From positions 248,001 through 312,000 of the forward strand of contig CAJXPB010000003.1 in NCBI GenBank assembly GCA_913057905.1: DNA of 64,000 nucleotides, written 5' to 3'. The position numbers were made by a program, and so were the translations under genes. Origin of the DNA: an uncultured Pseudomonadota bacterium (GTDB taxonomy: Bacteria; Myxococcota_A; Bradymonadia; Bradymonadales; Bradymonadaceae). A model generated the notes under the pieces. The model saw only the letters and a list, made by a program, of their open reading frames with translations. It made no database searches and was not told the origin of the DNA. This document shows, piece after piece, positions 50,176-58,893 of the stretch (positions within the stretch are counted from its first letter, which is position 1; the number at the start of each line of letters is the position of its first letter).

Positions 50176-51531
50176 ATGGTCGAAGCCCTCCATTTGGTCG
50201 TCCGCCTTCTGGAGAAGGTCGCGGTCCTGGTCAGCGCAACCCTCGTGTTGCTGCTTCTGCGTCCGGCGGAGGTCTGGCTCGGTGAACCGGGGCCGCAGGC
50301 ATCGCTTCGACGCCGGCTCTTCCTGGTCGCTGTCCTCGGCGCACTGGCTATCTGGGGCGCCTTCCTTGGCTTCGAGGTAGGCGGGCTCAGCTTCAACGTA
50401 CGTATGGTCGGGGTGATCGTCGCCGGGTACCTGGGTGGCGTATGGGTCGGCGTGGTCGTCGGCCTGGCCGCCGGGGTCGTCGCGGCGTTCGTCGTCTCGG
50501 CCAACACCTTCTACGTGCTGGCGGCGAGCATTCTGGTGGGCGTCGTCAGCGGATTGTGGAGTCGCCGCTGGGGCACCGACTTCGAGGCGTCGGTCATCGG
50601 GGCCATTCTGATCCAGATCGGCTACCACGCCGGGCTGGGCGCCATCCTTCTGGCCGCCGAACCCCAGGAGGCGCTGCGGCTGGCGGGGCGCACGGGGCTG
50701 CACGCCGCCAAGATCGCCGCCAACGCCATCGGCGTGACCGTCTTCGTGGGACTTCTGAAGCTGTTTCGGGAGTTCGAACGCGCCCGCCGCGAGGTCGAAT
50801 TCTCGCGCGCCCAGGTTCGGTCGGCCCGCCTGGAGGCCCTGCAGTATCAGGTCCGCCCCCACTTTCTATTCAACCTGCTGAATACACTGGCCTATCTGAT
50901 CCGTACGGACGCGACCCGCGCCCGCGAGCTCACCCTCGATCTGGCCGAATTCCTCCGCTACACCCTGTCGACCCAGCAGTCGGCCACGACCCTGGCCGAC
51001 GAACTCGAGCAGATCGAACGCTACGTGGAACTCGAACGCGCCCGATTCGGCGACGGCCTGAAATTCTCGGCCGATCCGCTCGACGATCCGGAGACCGCCC
51101 GGGTGAAGGTGCCCCCGCTGATCCTGCAGCCGCTGGTAGAGAACGCCATTCGCCACGGCTCCCAGGACGGCGAAGTCCGCGTTAAGCTGCAGGTCGAACG
51201 TACGGGCGACGAGCTCGAGATTCGGGTTGTTGACGACGGGCCGGGCCCCCCGAAAGAATGGCCCACCGAAGAGACATCGACCCCCGCCTACACCTGGGGT
51301 TCGCCGCCGACCGCCGAGGAGACCGGCGGCGTCGGCCTCGAGAACGTCAACGAGCGGTTGCAGCGGTTTTACCGGGGCCGCTCCCGGCTTCATCTGACCA
51401 GACGCGACGACGAGGGTGGCGCCTGCGCACAGTTTCGCATCCCGATGGGCGAAGCCGACGAACCCCACGGGCTGAAACGCCAGGCTCGCGAACAGCTCAA
51501 AAAGATGCTCAGCCAACAGGAGTCGCAGTGA
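50176..51531 (+). CDS. LytS-family sensor histidine kinase
   Basis: About 451 residues from ATG 50176; longer forms would run into the upstream terminator. The N-terminal half holds about six hydrophobic segments of the 5TM-LYT type (for example VGVIVAGYLGGVWVGVVVGLAAG). Then comes the His-kinase motif YQVRPHFLFNLLNTLAYLIR with the phosphorylated His, and an HATPase domain with LVENAIRHG and VVDDGPGPP and GGVGLENVNERL. It senses an unknown membrane signal. It overlaps the response-regulator gene by 4 bp. Confidence 0.88.
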   Translation: MVEALHLVVRLLEKVAVLVSATLVLLLLRPAEVWLGEPGPQASLRRRLFLVAVLGALAIWGAFLGFEVGGLSFNVRMVGVIVAGYLGGVWVGVVVGLAAGVVAAFVVSANTFYVLAASILVGVVSGLWSRRWGTDFEASVIGAILIQIGYHAGLGAILLAAEPQEALRLAGRTGLHAAKIAANAIGVTVFVGLLKLFREFERARREVEFSRAQVRSARLEALQYQVRPHFLFNLLNTLAYLIRTDATRARELTLDLAEFLRYTLSTQQSATTLADELEQIERYVELERARFGDGLKFSADPLDDPETARVKVPPLILQPLVENAIRHGSQDGEVRVKLQVERTGDELEIRVVDDGPGPPKEWPTEETSTPAYTWGSPPTAEETGGVGLENVNERLQRFYRGRSRLHLTRRDDEGGACAQFRIPMGEADEPHGLKRQAREQLKKMLSQQESQ

Positions 51532-52388
51532 AGGCCTTCATCGTCGACGACGAAAAACCGGCCCGCGAGGAGCTTCGCTGGCTCCTCGAGCAGTGCGACG
51601 ACGTGGCGGTCGTCGGCGAGGCCGGCGAGGCCTCCGGCGCCCGCGACGCATTCGCCTCGCAGGAGGTCGCCGAGGATGTCGATGTCGTCTTTCTGGACAT
51701 CGACATGCCCGGCATCGACGGCATCCGGCTGGCCGAGAGTCTGCAGACCATCGAGTCGCCGCCGGTCACGGTGTTCGTGACGGCCTACGACGACTTCGCG
51801 GTCGACGCCTTCGGGGTCGATGCCGTCGACTATCTGCTCAAACCCGTCCGGCTGCAGCGTCTGCGCAAATCCGTCGAGCGAGCACGGCGCCGGCTGGCCG
51901 CCCGGGCCCGGGACGGCTCGACCGAGCCGGAGGCCGACGGAGGGCAAGACGAAGAAGAAGGCGCCCCGCTCGAGCGGATCTCGGTGGAGGACAACGGTTC
52001 GTACCGGGTCGTCGATGTCGAGGAGATCCTGTTCTTCGAGTCGATCGACGGCGACGTCTTCGTCAGGACCCCCGAGGCACGCTACAAGACCGACTTCCGG
52101 CTGAAGTTTCTGGAGTCGAACTTGCCCCGCGATCACTTCTATCGTTGCCACCGCAGCTTCATCGTGCGACTCGACGCCATCCGCAGCATCGAACCCGCCG
52201 GCGCCGGCACGTATCGGCTGCATCTCGGCGGGGACGGGCCCGCCGAAGAGGCCGATGTCGTCGACGCCGATTCCCGGGCCGAAACCTCGGCAGACTCGAA
52301 ACCGGCCGCGATGCACGTACCTTTGGCACGAGCCCGCGCCTCTGAGTTCAAACGGCGCATCCCCTGGTCCGCAAACGTAGTGGATTGA
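51528..52388 (+). CDS. LytTR-family response regulator
   Basis: A 286-residue protein from GTG 51528. The receiver domain has the acidic pocket VDDEKPAREE, phospho-acceptor Asp57 in VVFLDIDMPGIDG, and the Lys in DYLLKPV. A short acidic linker precedes a LytTR DNA-binding domain (ILFFESIDGDVFVRT to HFYRCHRSFIVRLDAI). It pairs with the overlapping LytS kinase. Targets are unknown; LytTR regulators often control cell-wall or natural-product genes. The linker of about 60 residues is longer than usual. Confidence 0.9.
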   Translation: MKAFIVDDEKPAREELRWLLEQCDDVAVVGEAGEASGARDAFASQEVAEDVDVVFLDIDMPGIDGIRLAESLQTIESPPVTVFVTAYDDFAVDAFGVDAVDYLLKPVRLQRLRKSVERARRRLAARARDGSTEPEADGGQDEEEGAPLERISVEDNGSYRVVDVEEILFFESIDGDVFVRTPEARYKTDFRLKFLESNLPRDHFYRCHRSFIVRLDAIRSIEPAGAGTYRLHLGGDGPAEEADVVDADSRAETSADSKPAAMHVPLARARASEFKRRIPWSANVVD

Positions 52389-52389
52389 T

Positions 52390-53478
52390 ATGGCACGCTT
52401 GGAAGAACCATCGTCCCGCCGCACAGGCTCATCGGGCCTGCAGGGCCTGATCAAACGGGTCGTGGAGTATCGCTTTTTGCGCAATCTCTCGGGTGACAAA
52501 CGCGAGGAAGTCCAGGAAAACCTCGGGCTCTTTCGGCGCCTGCTGGCCGATCAGCGCACCCCGCGGATCGCGGTTGTCGGGCAGTCCGAAACCGACCTGA
52601 CCAGCCTGCTCGAGAAAGCGACGGGTCACGAGCTGACCGGCGAGCCCGACATCAAAGAGTATCTGGGCCACGAGCGCTGGTATGATTACGAGTTCGGCGA
52701 GACGACGCTGGAACTGCTCGATCTACGCACGTCCGGCGGCGAGGAGCCGTGTTTGAAGGCCATCGAGCGGCAGGGCCCAGATGTCGTACTCGCCCTCTGG
52801 GAATGGCACGACCAGACCCCGGACCCCACGCTCGAGGCCCTGGAGCGGATCGAGGGCCGTGCGCGAGACTCCGGCGGCACCACACCCCCGGCGATCGCCG
52901 TCGTACACGACTCGAAGCTCCCCGAGGACAAGACCCTTCGCGATGCCGAACGGATCGTGCGCCAGCGGCTGGCGGACTCGACGATCCCGAACACCTCGAC
53001 CTCGGTCGTCCGCTTCAACCAACCCTGGGAGCTGGTCGACGAGATCGTCGAAGCCGTGCCGATGGAGGCGCGTCTGAAGATGACGCGGCTCGTCGGGTCG
53101 TCGGAGACCAAAAAACGGATGGCCCGCGACATCATCCGCTCTTCGGCGGGACTCACGGCGGCCATCGCCACCCTGCCCCTGCCGGTGGCCGACATCGTGC
53201 CGATCACGAGCATCCAGCTCTCGATGGTCGCCTCGGTGGCGTACCTCAGCGGCAAGCCCTTTGAACTGCGGACGGTGGGAGAGTTTCTGGGTGCAGCGGG
53301 CCTCAACGTCGGGGCCGGATTCGCCCTGCGAGAGGCCGCCCGCATCCTGGTGAAGTTCATACCCTTCGCCGGCCCCGCCATCTCGAGCGGAATTGCCACG
53401 GCGGCCACCTTCGGGATCGGCAACGCGGCCGTCGCCTACTTCATCGAAGACAAACCTGGGGACGCCCTCGAGATCTGA
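52390..53478 (+). CDS. Pseudo-GTPase with DUF697 membrane domain
   Basis: A 362-residue protein. Residues about 55-235 look like a G-domain (RIAVVGQSETDLTSLLEKATG, then LLDLRTSGGEEPC and DVVLALWEWHD), but the P-loop has no GKS/T, so GTP binding is unlikely. Residues about 255-355 form the DUF697 module with hydrophobic stretches TAAIATLPLPVADIVPITSIQ and FIPFAGPAISSGIATAATFGIG. It starts one base after the LytTR gene, so it is probably coupled. It may be a signalling or stress-related membrane adaptor; function inferred only. Confidence 0.7.
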   Translation: MARLEEPSSRRTGSSGLQGLIKRVVEYRFLRNLSGDKREEVQENLGLFRRLLADQRTPRIAVVGQSETDLTSLLEKATGHELTGEPDIKEYLGHERWYDYEFGETTLELLDLRTSGGEEPCLKAIERQGPDVVLALWEWHDQTPDPTLEALERIEGRARDSGGTTPPAIAVVHDSKLPEDKTLRDAERIVRQRLADSTIPNTSTSVVRFNQPWELVDEIVEAVPMEARLKMTRLVGSSETKKRMARDIIRSSAGLTAAIATLPLPVADIVPITSIQLSMVASVAYLSGKPFELRTVGEFLGAAGLNVGAGFALREAARILVKFIPFAGPAISSGIATAATFGIGNAAVAYFIEDKPGDALEI

Positions 53479-53486
53479 GGCGATCG

Positions 53487-55274
53487 CTATTCATCGAGCC
53501 GAATCTTCAGTTCGGTCCGCGTCTCATCGTCGTCGACATCGCTGGTCAACGTGAACGACTGGAAGGGCACCAGCCACGCGGCGCCCTCGTCGAGACCGTT
53601 GGCGGTCAGCAGATTCGACAACGTAGCGGCGTCCAGATACAGGCCCGAGGTCGTCGGCTGGGCCAACAACGGCTCGATGCCCATCGTCTCTGCCTCTTCG
53701 CCCAGCGGCCGGCCGCGCCGCTCGTAGGCCTTCGCCCGGTCGAGCGCCGTGGCGCTGTCGACCAAGATGGCGTGATCGTCGGCTAGAATCATCGCCCAGC
53801 GTAAGACCCCCTCTTCGAACCACGCATACTGGACCGCGTCGCGGACCTTCTGGCGCGACAGTTGTCCCTGCGAGAGCTGCGTGACGATATCGAGGGTGCG
53901 CTCCAGTCGATTGCGGTGGCGGATCGGAAGCAGGATGACCTCGCGGGTCGCCTCCATCGACAGGACGCGGCGCACGAGTTCGGCCCCAGATGCCCTCAGA
54001 GCCTCGGCATCGACCCCGAACCCGACGATCACCGCGTGGCCCGTCCACAGCTCGAACAGTTCTTTGGGCCCGCTCAACTGCACCTCGGCCTCGAGCTGTC
54101 TCCAGAACGCATCGACCCGGCGACGCTGCTCGGCCGGCAGGGCGCTGCGCAAAAGCTGGTAGGTCTTCTGAGGGTCGACCGACAGCCGAAGCACCCCGAG
54201 CACCCCCGGCTCGATCAACCCGCCGAGCGCAGGCAACTCGCCGCTCGCCCGGCCCAGGTTCTCGATCGGCGACGGCTCTCCCGGGTTGCCCGTCCCCTTC
54301 ATGTCGACCTCCAGGGTCCGCGAGTCTTCCTCCCAGCGAACGCCCAGCCCGACCGGCCCGGCGTGGCGCGCGACCCGATCGTACAGCGCCGCCGCATGGC
54401 CCCGGGCCGAGCCCGTCAGCCGCTTGACCCAACGAGCCGGGTGCCCCACGCCCACGGCACGTACGTCGCGACCGTCGGCCTGTGTCATCAGACCGAGCTT
54501 CGATTCGTCGTCGACCCACCTTCCCCCCTCCGGCTCTCCGGCCCCCGGATTCAACCAGGCCGGCGTCGGACCGGCGGCCTCGGTCGACCAGATCGCCACG
54601 GCACTGCCCCGAAATACGTAGATGTCCAGCGCCAGCGGGCTCGTCGACTCTGGCTCCTCGGTGCCCTCCGCGCTCGACGCGTCCACCCCTGCATCTGGGG
54701 TCTCCGAGCCGGGGTCCGGGCTGTCCGCCCCGAGAGTCAGCCGCCATCGAAGGGGATACTTCTGGGTCGGGTTCGGACCGCGTTCGGCCTGCTTCAGTTC
54801 GTTGAGACGGGTCCGAAGCGTCGACGCCCCGGTGAGCCGCACGCCTACGCCGGGGCTGCCGTCGATGTCGAAGACCACGGCCGGGGCATCCAGATCGAGT
54901 CCCGCGCGGTCGAGCTGCTCGACAACCGGGGCCTCGGCCGAAGTCGTCCAGGGGAAGGCATGGCCCAGACGATGCAGCGGAGACGCCCGGGTGACATCCT
55001 CCGAACGCATGCGCTGTTGCACGAATCGCGCCGATTCCGCCAGATCGCGCAACGTGCGCACCGCCAACACGCCGTCGGCGCGTGCGGGCAGCCGATCCAT
55101 CGCCGGCGCAGCCTCGAACCAGGCCTGTGCGTCGGCCTCCGAGCCGCATCCGTCAAAACATCCGGCGAGTCCGAAGGTCAGGCTCAGACAAATCGCTGCA
55201 AGAACCGAGTAGAGCGCCACCCCGTGGGCGACGCCCGACCGATCCGATGCTGTGCGGCTGCCTGAGCCCTGCAT
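53487..55274 (-). CDS. Large lipoprotein of unknown function
   Basis: A 595-residue protein; lipobox FGLAGC with Cys at residue 39 after a polar leader. ATG 55274 is chosen because upstream codons are not protein-like and overlap orn. The mature part has mixed alpha/beta regions (for example PARADGVLAVRTLRDLAES and LDAPAVVFDIDGSPGVGVRL) with an acidic Pro/Ser-rich insert near 215. The layout resembles DUF3352-like surface proteins of myxobacteria, but the match is weak. It is 5 bp downstream of orn. Confidence 0.65.
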   Translation of the reverse strand: MQGSGSRTASDRSGVAHGVALYSVLAAICLSLTFGLAGCFDGCGSEADAQAWFEAAPAMDRLPARADGVLAVRTLRDLAESARFVQQRMRSEDVTRASPLHRLGHAFPWTTSAEAPVVEQLDRAGLDLDAPAVVFDIDGSPGVGVRLTGASTLRTRLNELKQAERGPNPTQKYPLRWRLTLGADSPDPGSETPDAGVDASSAEGTEEPESTSPLALDIYVFRGSAVAIWSTEAAGPTPAWLNPGAGEPEGGRWVDDESKLGLMTQADGRDVRAVGVGHPARWVKRLTGSARGHAAALYDRVARHAGPVGLGVRWEEDSRTLEVDMKGTGNPGEPSPIENLGRASGELPALGGLIEPGVLGVLRLSVDPQKTYQLLRSALPAEQRRRVDAFWRQLEAEVQLSGPKELFELWTGHAVIVGFGVDAEALRASGAELVRRVLSMEATREVILLPIRHRNRLERTLDIVTQLSQGQLSRQKVRDAVQYAWFEEGVLRWAMILADDHAILVDSATALDRAKAYERRGRPLGEEAETMGIEPLLAQPTTSGLYLDAATLSNLLTANGLDEGAAWLVPFQSFTLTSDVDDDETRTELKIRLDE

Positions 55275-55279
55275 ACCGA

Positions 55280-55822
55280 CTACCTCATGATGTTGTTTCG
55301 ATAGTATCTGAGCTCCTCGATCGACTCGAGGATGTCGTCCATCGCCCGGTGCGACGCGCCCTTCTTCGGGACGTTGACGTCGTCGTACCACCGCAGCACC
55401 AGCTCCTTGATCGTCGAGACATCGATGTTGCGGTAGTGCAGAAACGCACTCAGCTCGGGCATGTACTTGTACAGAAACCGCCGATCCTGGGTGATCGAGT
55501 TTCCACACAGCGGCGCCTGGTTGGGTTCGACGCCGCACTCCTTCAAAAAGGAGATGGTCTCGGCTTCGGCCTGTTCCAGGGATATCGACGATTCGCGCAC
55601 CGCGTCGGTCAGCCCCGAATCACCGTGATGCGTCGTGTTCCATTCGTCCATATTGTCGAGGACCTCGTCGGGCTGATGGACCACCAGGTCCGGCCCCTTG
55701 GTCACACTCGACAGATGAGAGTCGGTCACCACGGTGGCAATCTCGAGGATGACGTCCCGTTCGGGTTCCAGGCCCGACATCTCCAAATCGATCCAGACGA
55801 GTTTACTCATATCGTCACTCAT
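55280..55822 (-). CDS. orn: Oligoribonuclease
   Basis: About 180 residues. The DEDDh exonuclease residues are visible: Asp and Glu in WIDLEMSGLEP, Asp in GNSITQDRRFL, and His/Asp in SHRAMDDIL near the C-terminus. It degrades 2- to 5-nt RNAs, including the pGpG product of c-di-GMP breakdown, to mononucleotides. ATG 55822 or 55810 is the likely start; 55828 is also in frame. Identity is secure. Confidence 0.93.
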   Translation of the reverse strand: MSDDMSKLVWIDLEMSGLEPERDVILEIATVVTDSHLSSVTKGPDLVVHQPDEVLDNMDEWNTTHHGDSGLTDAVRESSISLEQAEAETISFLKECGVEPNQAPLCGNSITQDRRFLYKYMPELSAFLHYRNIDVSTIKELVLRWYDDVNVPKKGASHRAMDDILESIEELRYYRNNIMR

Positions 55823-56024
55823 GCACACTCCATATGGAACGGGAGGTCCCTGTGCAGGGACCGGTCGGCCAGGCGCCCGGAAGCGGGCTTTGCTGGACTG
55901 CCGACATCATGTAGGTAGCGCCAGGCTCGCGCCCGAGGTCGTACTCGACGCATCGGCGACCTGTTCAACTGGGCATCCTCGGGGTACAGTGAGTCGTCGT
56001 CGAATATCAAGCAAGTAGTTCACT

Positions 56025-56714
56025 ATGGTTGACACACAGCGCTTCCAACTCGGTCCGGGTCTGATTCAGGTGGTCGGTCGAGCAGCCGGCCGATTGGCCC
56101 AGCGACACGACCGTCCGGTCAGCCCGCTGGAGGTGACGACCTACGTGCCGCTGGATGTCGACAGTGTGGGCCGCATCCTCGAGAGCCTCGAAGAGGACTA
56201 CGAGATCGCACGGGTCCAGACCGACGGGCTCTGCCACTTCCGGATCGACGACGCCGACGCACTCGCTTCGGGCGCCGGAGACATCGATGCCGGCGACCAT
56301 CTCCGAGACCACGAACTCTTCGAGAGCAACCTCGCCGACCTGAAATCCGACGAGGGATGGACGCGCAAGGTCTTTGAACAACACGAGCTCATTTCGATCG
56401 CGGCGGCCGCCGAGTCTAAAAACCTCGAGGTCGCCTACTTTCAGAGCCGCAGCGAGATCCCGAGCTCCAAGATCCAGAGTCTGCTCAACGACTTCGACGC
56501 CGAGGGCTACATCGGGTCGAACCTCGAGGAAGACGGCGATTCGCCCTCCTTCCGGTTCCCCCCGCTGGAGTATCCGAATGCCCGCCGCTCCAGAAACATG
56601 GCCATCCTGGATGAGACCGAGTCCGACAAACGGTCCAACCGGATCTGGCTGGCGCTGACCGTCGCAGTCGCCGTCTTATTGGTCTTTATCATACTCGTCC
56701 GATTTTACTTCTGA
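56025..56714 (+). CDS. Tail-anchored protein with two winged-helix-like segments
   Basis: A 229-residue protein with no signal peptide. Residues about 12-75 (PVSPLEVTTYVPLDVDSVGRILESLEED, then CHFRID) look like a winged-helix domain, and a second such stretch spans about 120-185 (LEVAYFQSRSEIPSSKIQSLL, then FRFPP). A single transmembrane helix (about 205-227) closes the C-terminus, giving a tail anchor with the rest in the cytosol. This could be a membrane-tethered regulator. The domain call is by pattern only; no family recognised. Confidence 0.6.
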   Translation: MVDTQRFQLGPGLIQVVGRAAGRLAQRHDRPVSPLEVTTYVPLDVDSVGRILESLEEDYEIARVQTDGLCHFRIDDADALASGAGDIDAGDHLRDHELFESNLADLKSDEGWTRKVFEQHELISIAAAAESKNLEVAYFQSRSEIPSSKIQSLLNDFDAEGYIGSNLEEDGDSPSFRFPPLEYPNARRSRNMAILDETESDKRSNRIWLALTVAVAVLLVFIILVRFYF

Positions 56715-56762
56715 TCGTCGTCCGTCCTACGTCCTGTGTGCAAACGTGCCCACGCGGAATTC

Positions 56763-56800
56763 GTCGTACGTCGTGCGTCCTACGCGCCACGTGATCCGCG
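56763..56800 (+). repeat. Degenerate single copy of the 52-bp unit
   Basis: GTCGTACGTCGTGCGTCC and the following CACGTGATCCGCG match module R with several substitutions. A second weak half-copy lies near 56727. It sits in the 165-bp gap after the tail-anchored gene and overlaps the approach to the next promoter. Confidence 0.6.
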
Positions 56801-56811
56801 TTCAACAGAGT

Positions 56812-56840
56812 TTGCGCCATAATTTGGTATTCGGTATATA
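56812..56840 (+). promoter_or_regulatory. Probable promoter of the following lipoprotein gene
   Basis: TTGCGC at 56812-56817, a 17-bp spacer and TATATA at 56835-56840, 40 bp before the ATG at 56880. The region is much AT-richer than its surroundings. Confidence 0.5.
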
Positions 56841-56879
56841 TATCGGCTGGATTCTTCGACCAAACGACATAGGCAGAGA

Positions 56880-58517
56880 ATGAGCATCGACAGCGCCCCA
56901 AGGACTTCTTCTCGCTTACTGGGACTCTTGTTGAGTCTCGGGCTCGTAGCCACGTTCGTCGGCTGTAGTGACAATGGCTCATCCCCCGACGGTGACACCG
57001 GCACGGCCGACGCCTCGCCGGATGTCGGCGATGTGGGGATCGACGCCCCGGGCTCCAAAAAGCAGGTCCGCTCCTTCGAGACGATGCCCGTCTACCCGAC
57101 GACCTGCGGAGGCTCGACGGGGCGCACCTATCGCCTTCCGTTCTATTTCAAGAGCACCGCCCAACTGAAGCCGATCAAAAAGGGCGACATCGTCAACGAC
57201 CGCGTCGTCGAGGGTGAAAGCCTGATCAATGCGGGCCTGTTTGCCGCGCAACGATCCAGGGTCTCGACGGGGCAAACCTGCGAAGATGCCTCGGATTGTT
57301 CCGGGTCGTTCAAATGCGGCGAAGCCGGTGTGCGCGGCGCCCAGCGCTACTGCACCCGCCAGACCGGCATCGAATTTCTGCCGGGAAGCATTCAGTTCGA
57401 CAACCGCTCGGGAATCGACCCGGACGACCAACAGGTCGTGACCCTGTTGGTTCAAAACACCTCGAGCCTCGAGGGCCTTCTTCCGAACTCCGTCTCGACG
57501 CTCTACGGCCCCGACGGCGAAAATGACATCATGGCCAAAGACTCGCGGGCGACCGATCCCGACGGACTCCTCGACGGAGCCGTCGAGACCTTCGGCACCA
57601 ACCTTGCGACGGCCGCCGACCCGAGTGACACCTCCGTCAGCCTCTGGAGCTTCGGCGGTGCGTTCCCCGCCCGCGCCCGGCCGGCGTTTAATTCGATGGC
57701 CGACCAGGATCACTTCATCAGCGACCTGGGACGGCTCGGAGACGCCGTCAACGACTTCCCGTCGCTGCTGCCGCAACCCGCAAACCTCTACCAGTCGATC
57801 CTGCGGGTCATCGACAAGGACCTCGGGATTCAGAAGTACCAGAACCACGAGAAACACCTGGTCGTGATGATCGACGGCCCCAACGGACTCTACGACCCGT
57901 CGGCCAACCGGCAGGCCGTGCTCGACGCGTTGAACGAGCACAACATCAAGCTGTATATCATGCACTTCGACCCCTCGATCGAAGCCGACCAGCTTCGCGA
58001 TGTGCCTCAATACTGGCAGGGCAACTCGAACTGCCAGGACAACGAAAACTGTGGCGCGCCGACGTGCAGCTCCGATGCCGACTGCGCCAACTTCGAGACC
58101 TGTCGCACCGCCACGATCTACGCCGAAAGTCCCGAGGGAGAAGTCACTCAGACCGACGACCGCTACTGCATGCCCGACTACGGCTCCGACGGCCGCCTCG
58201 GGCCGATCACCGAGTACCAGAACCTCGCCTGCCAGACCGGCGGTCATTACAGCTACATCGAATCCGCCGAAGACCTGGGCTTCTTCGCCCAGCGCGTGCC
58301 GTACCTGTTCGACGGACAATGGTCCATCGAGGTCGATATCTCCTCGCTGGATGAACGAGTCGGACTGTCGAACGGCTACTACCGGCTCAGCTCCATCTAC
58401 TTCAACCTGATCAAGCCGACGCTGTCGCAGACGGTCTCGGCGACGGGGCCGGGGACGACTCACCCTGCCGACAATCGTGGGCTTTTGAGGGTGCAGCGAA
58501 GCGGAAATAGCCAGTAA
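56880..58517 (+). CDS. VWA-like lipoprotein
   Basis: A 545-residue lipoprotein; lipobox TFVGC with Cys at residue 29, then an acidic Asp/Gly/Ser linker. The middle contains a Rossmann-like von Willebrand A relative: LYQSILRVIDKDLGIQ, HLVVMIDGPNGLYDPSANRQAVLDAL and IKLYIMHFDPS. A perfect DxSxS site is not seen (IDGPNG instead), so metal binding is doubtful. Cys clusters (CSSDADCANFETC) follow. It is related in style to the lipoprotein at 27727. The stop codon is immediately followed by hairpin module T. Confidence 0.75.
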   Translation: MSIDSAPRTSSRLLGLLLSLGLVATFVGCSDNGSSPDGDTGTADASPDVGDVGIDAPGSKKQVRSFETMPVYPTTCGGSTGRTYRLPFYFKSTAQLKPIKKGDIVNDRVVEGESLINAGLFAAQRSRVSTGQTCEDASDCSGSFKCGEAGVRGAQRYCTRQTGIEFLPGSIQFDNRSGIDPDDQQVVTLLVQNTSSLEGLLPNSVSTLYGPDGENDIMAKDSRATDPDGLLDGAVETFGTNLATAADPSDTSVSLWSFGGAFPARARPAFNSMADQDHFISDLGRLGDAVNDFPSLLPQPANLYQSILRVIDKDLGIQKYQNHEKHLVVMIDGPNGLYDPSANRQAVLDALNEHNIKLYIMHFDPSIEADQLRDVPQYWQGNSNCQDNENCGAPTCSSDADCANFETCRTATIYAESPEGEVTQTDDRYCMPDYGSDGRLGPITEYQNLACQTGGHYSYIESAEDLGFFAQRVPYLFDGQWSIEVDISSLDERVGLSNGYYRLSSIYFNLIKPTLSQTVSATGPGTTHPADNRGLLRVQRSGNSQ

Positions 58518-58561
58518 ACCCCGGCTCGCTGCGAGGCGCTCCAGCGCCTCGCGAGACCGGG
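58518..58561 (+). repeat. Dispersed hairpin module T, locus D
   Basis: The stem GCGAGGCGCT/AGCGCCTCGC (58530-58539 with 58542-58551), loop CC, is enclosed by CCCCGG (58518-58523) and CCGGGG (58556-58561). It starts on the base after the stop codon of the VWA-like gene and could protect or terminate that mRNA; there is no T-tract. Confidence 0.8.
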
Positions 58562-58591
58562 GTGTCCAACGGCTCGCGTAATCACGGGCCG

Positions 58592-58735
58592 CGTAGGACG
58601 TACGAGGTACGACGGGAGCCGCGAATCACGTGGCCGCGGTCCGCGTAGGACGTACGAGGTACGACGGGAGCCGCGAATCACGTAGCCGCGAGCCGCGTAG
58701 GACGTACGAGGTACGACGGCTTCCGCGGATTGTGA
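58592..58735 (-). repeat. 52-bp tandem repeat array (module R), locus D
   Basis: Three units on the minus strand, with CGTAGGACGTACG starting at 58592, 58644 and 58696, exactly 52 bp apart, lying between modules T and E. Confidence 0.9.
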
Positions 58736-58867
58736 GTGCTCGAAAACCCCCGCGAGCACGAAGTTCGATTGCTGCGCTGAAGGTCCCGCAAGCACGGAGA
58801 TCGACAGTCGCCGCGCGCCGCAGGCGCGCAACGATCCCCCCGATGCGACCGGATGGGAGCCCGGGGT
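58735..58867 (-). repeat. Dispersed repeat module E, locus D
   Basis: A minus-strand copy with the GCGCGCC-TGC-GGCGCGC stem, GGCGACTGTCGATCTCCGTG, and the CCCCGGGCTCCCATCCGG end shared with locus C. It fills the rest of the convergent gap before the barrel gene; I see no gene in it. Confidence 0.75.
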
Positions 58868-58893
58868 GACAATCTCCAGCCTCCTACCCCCGC

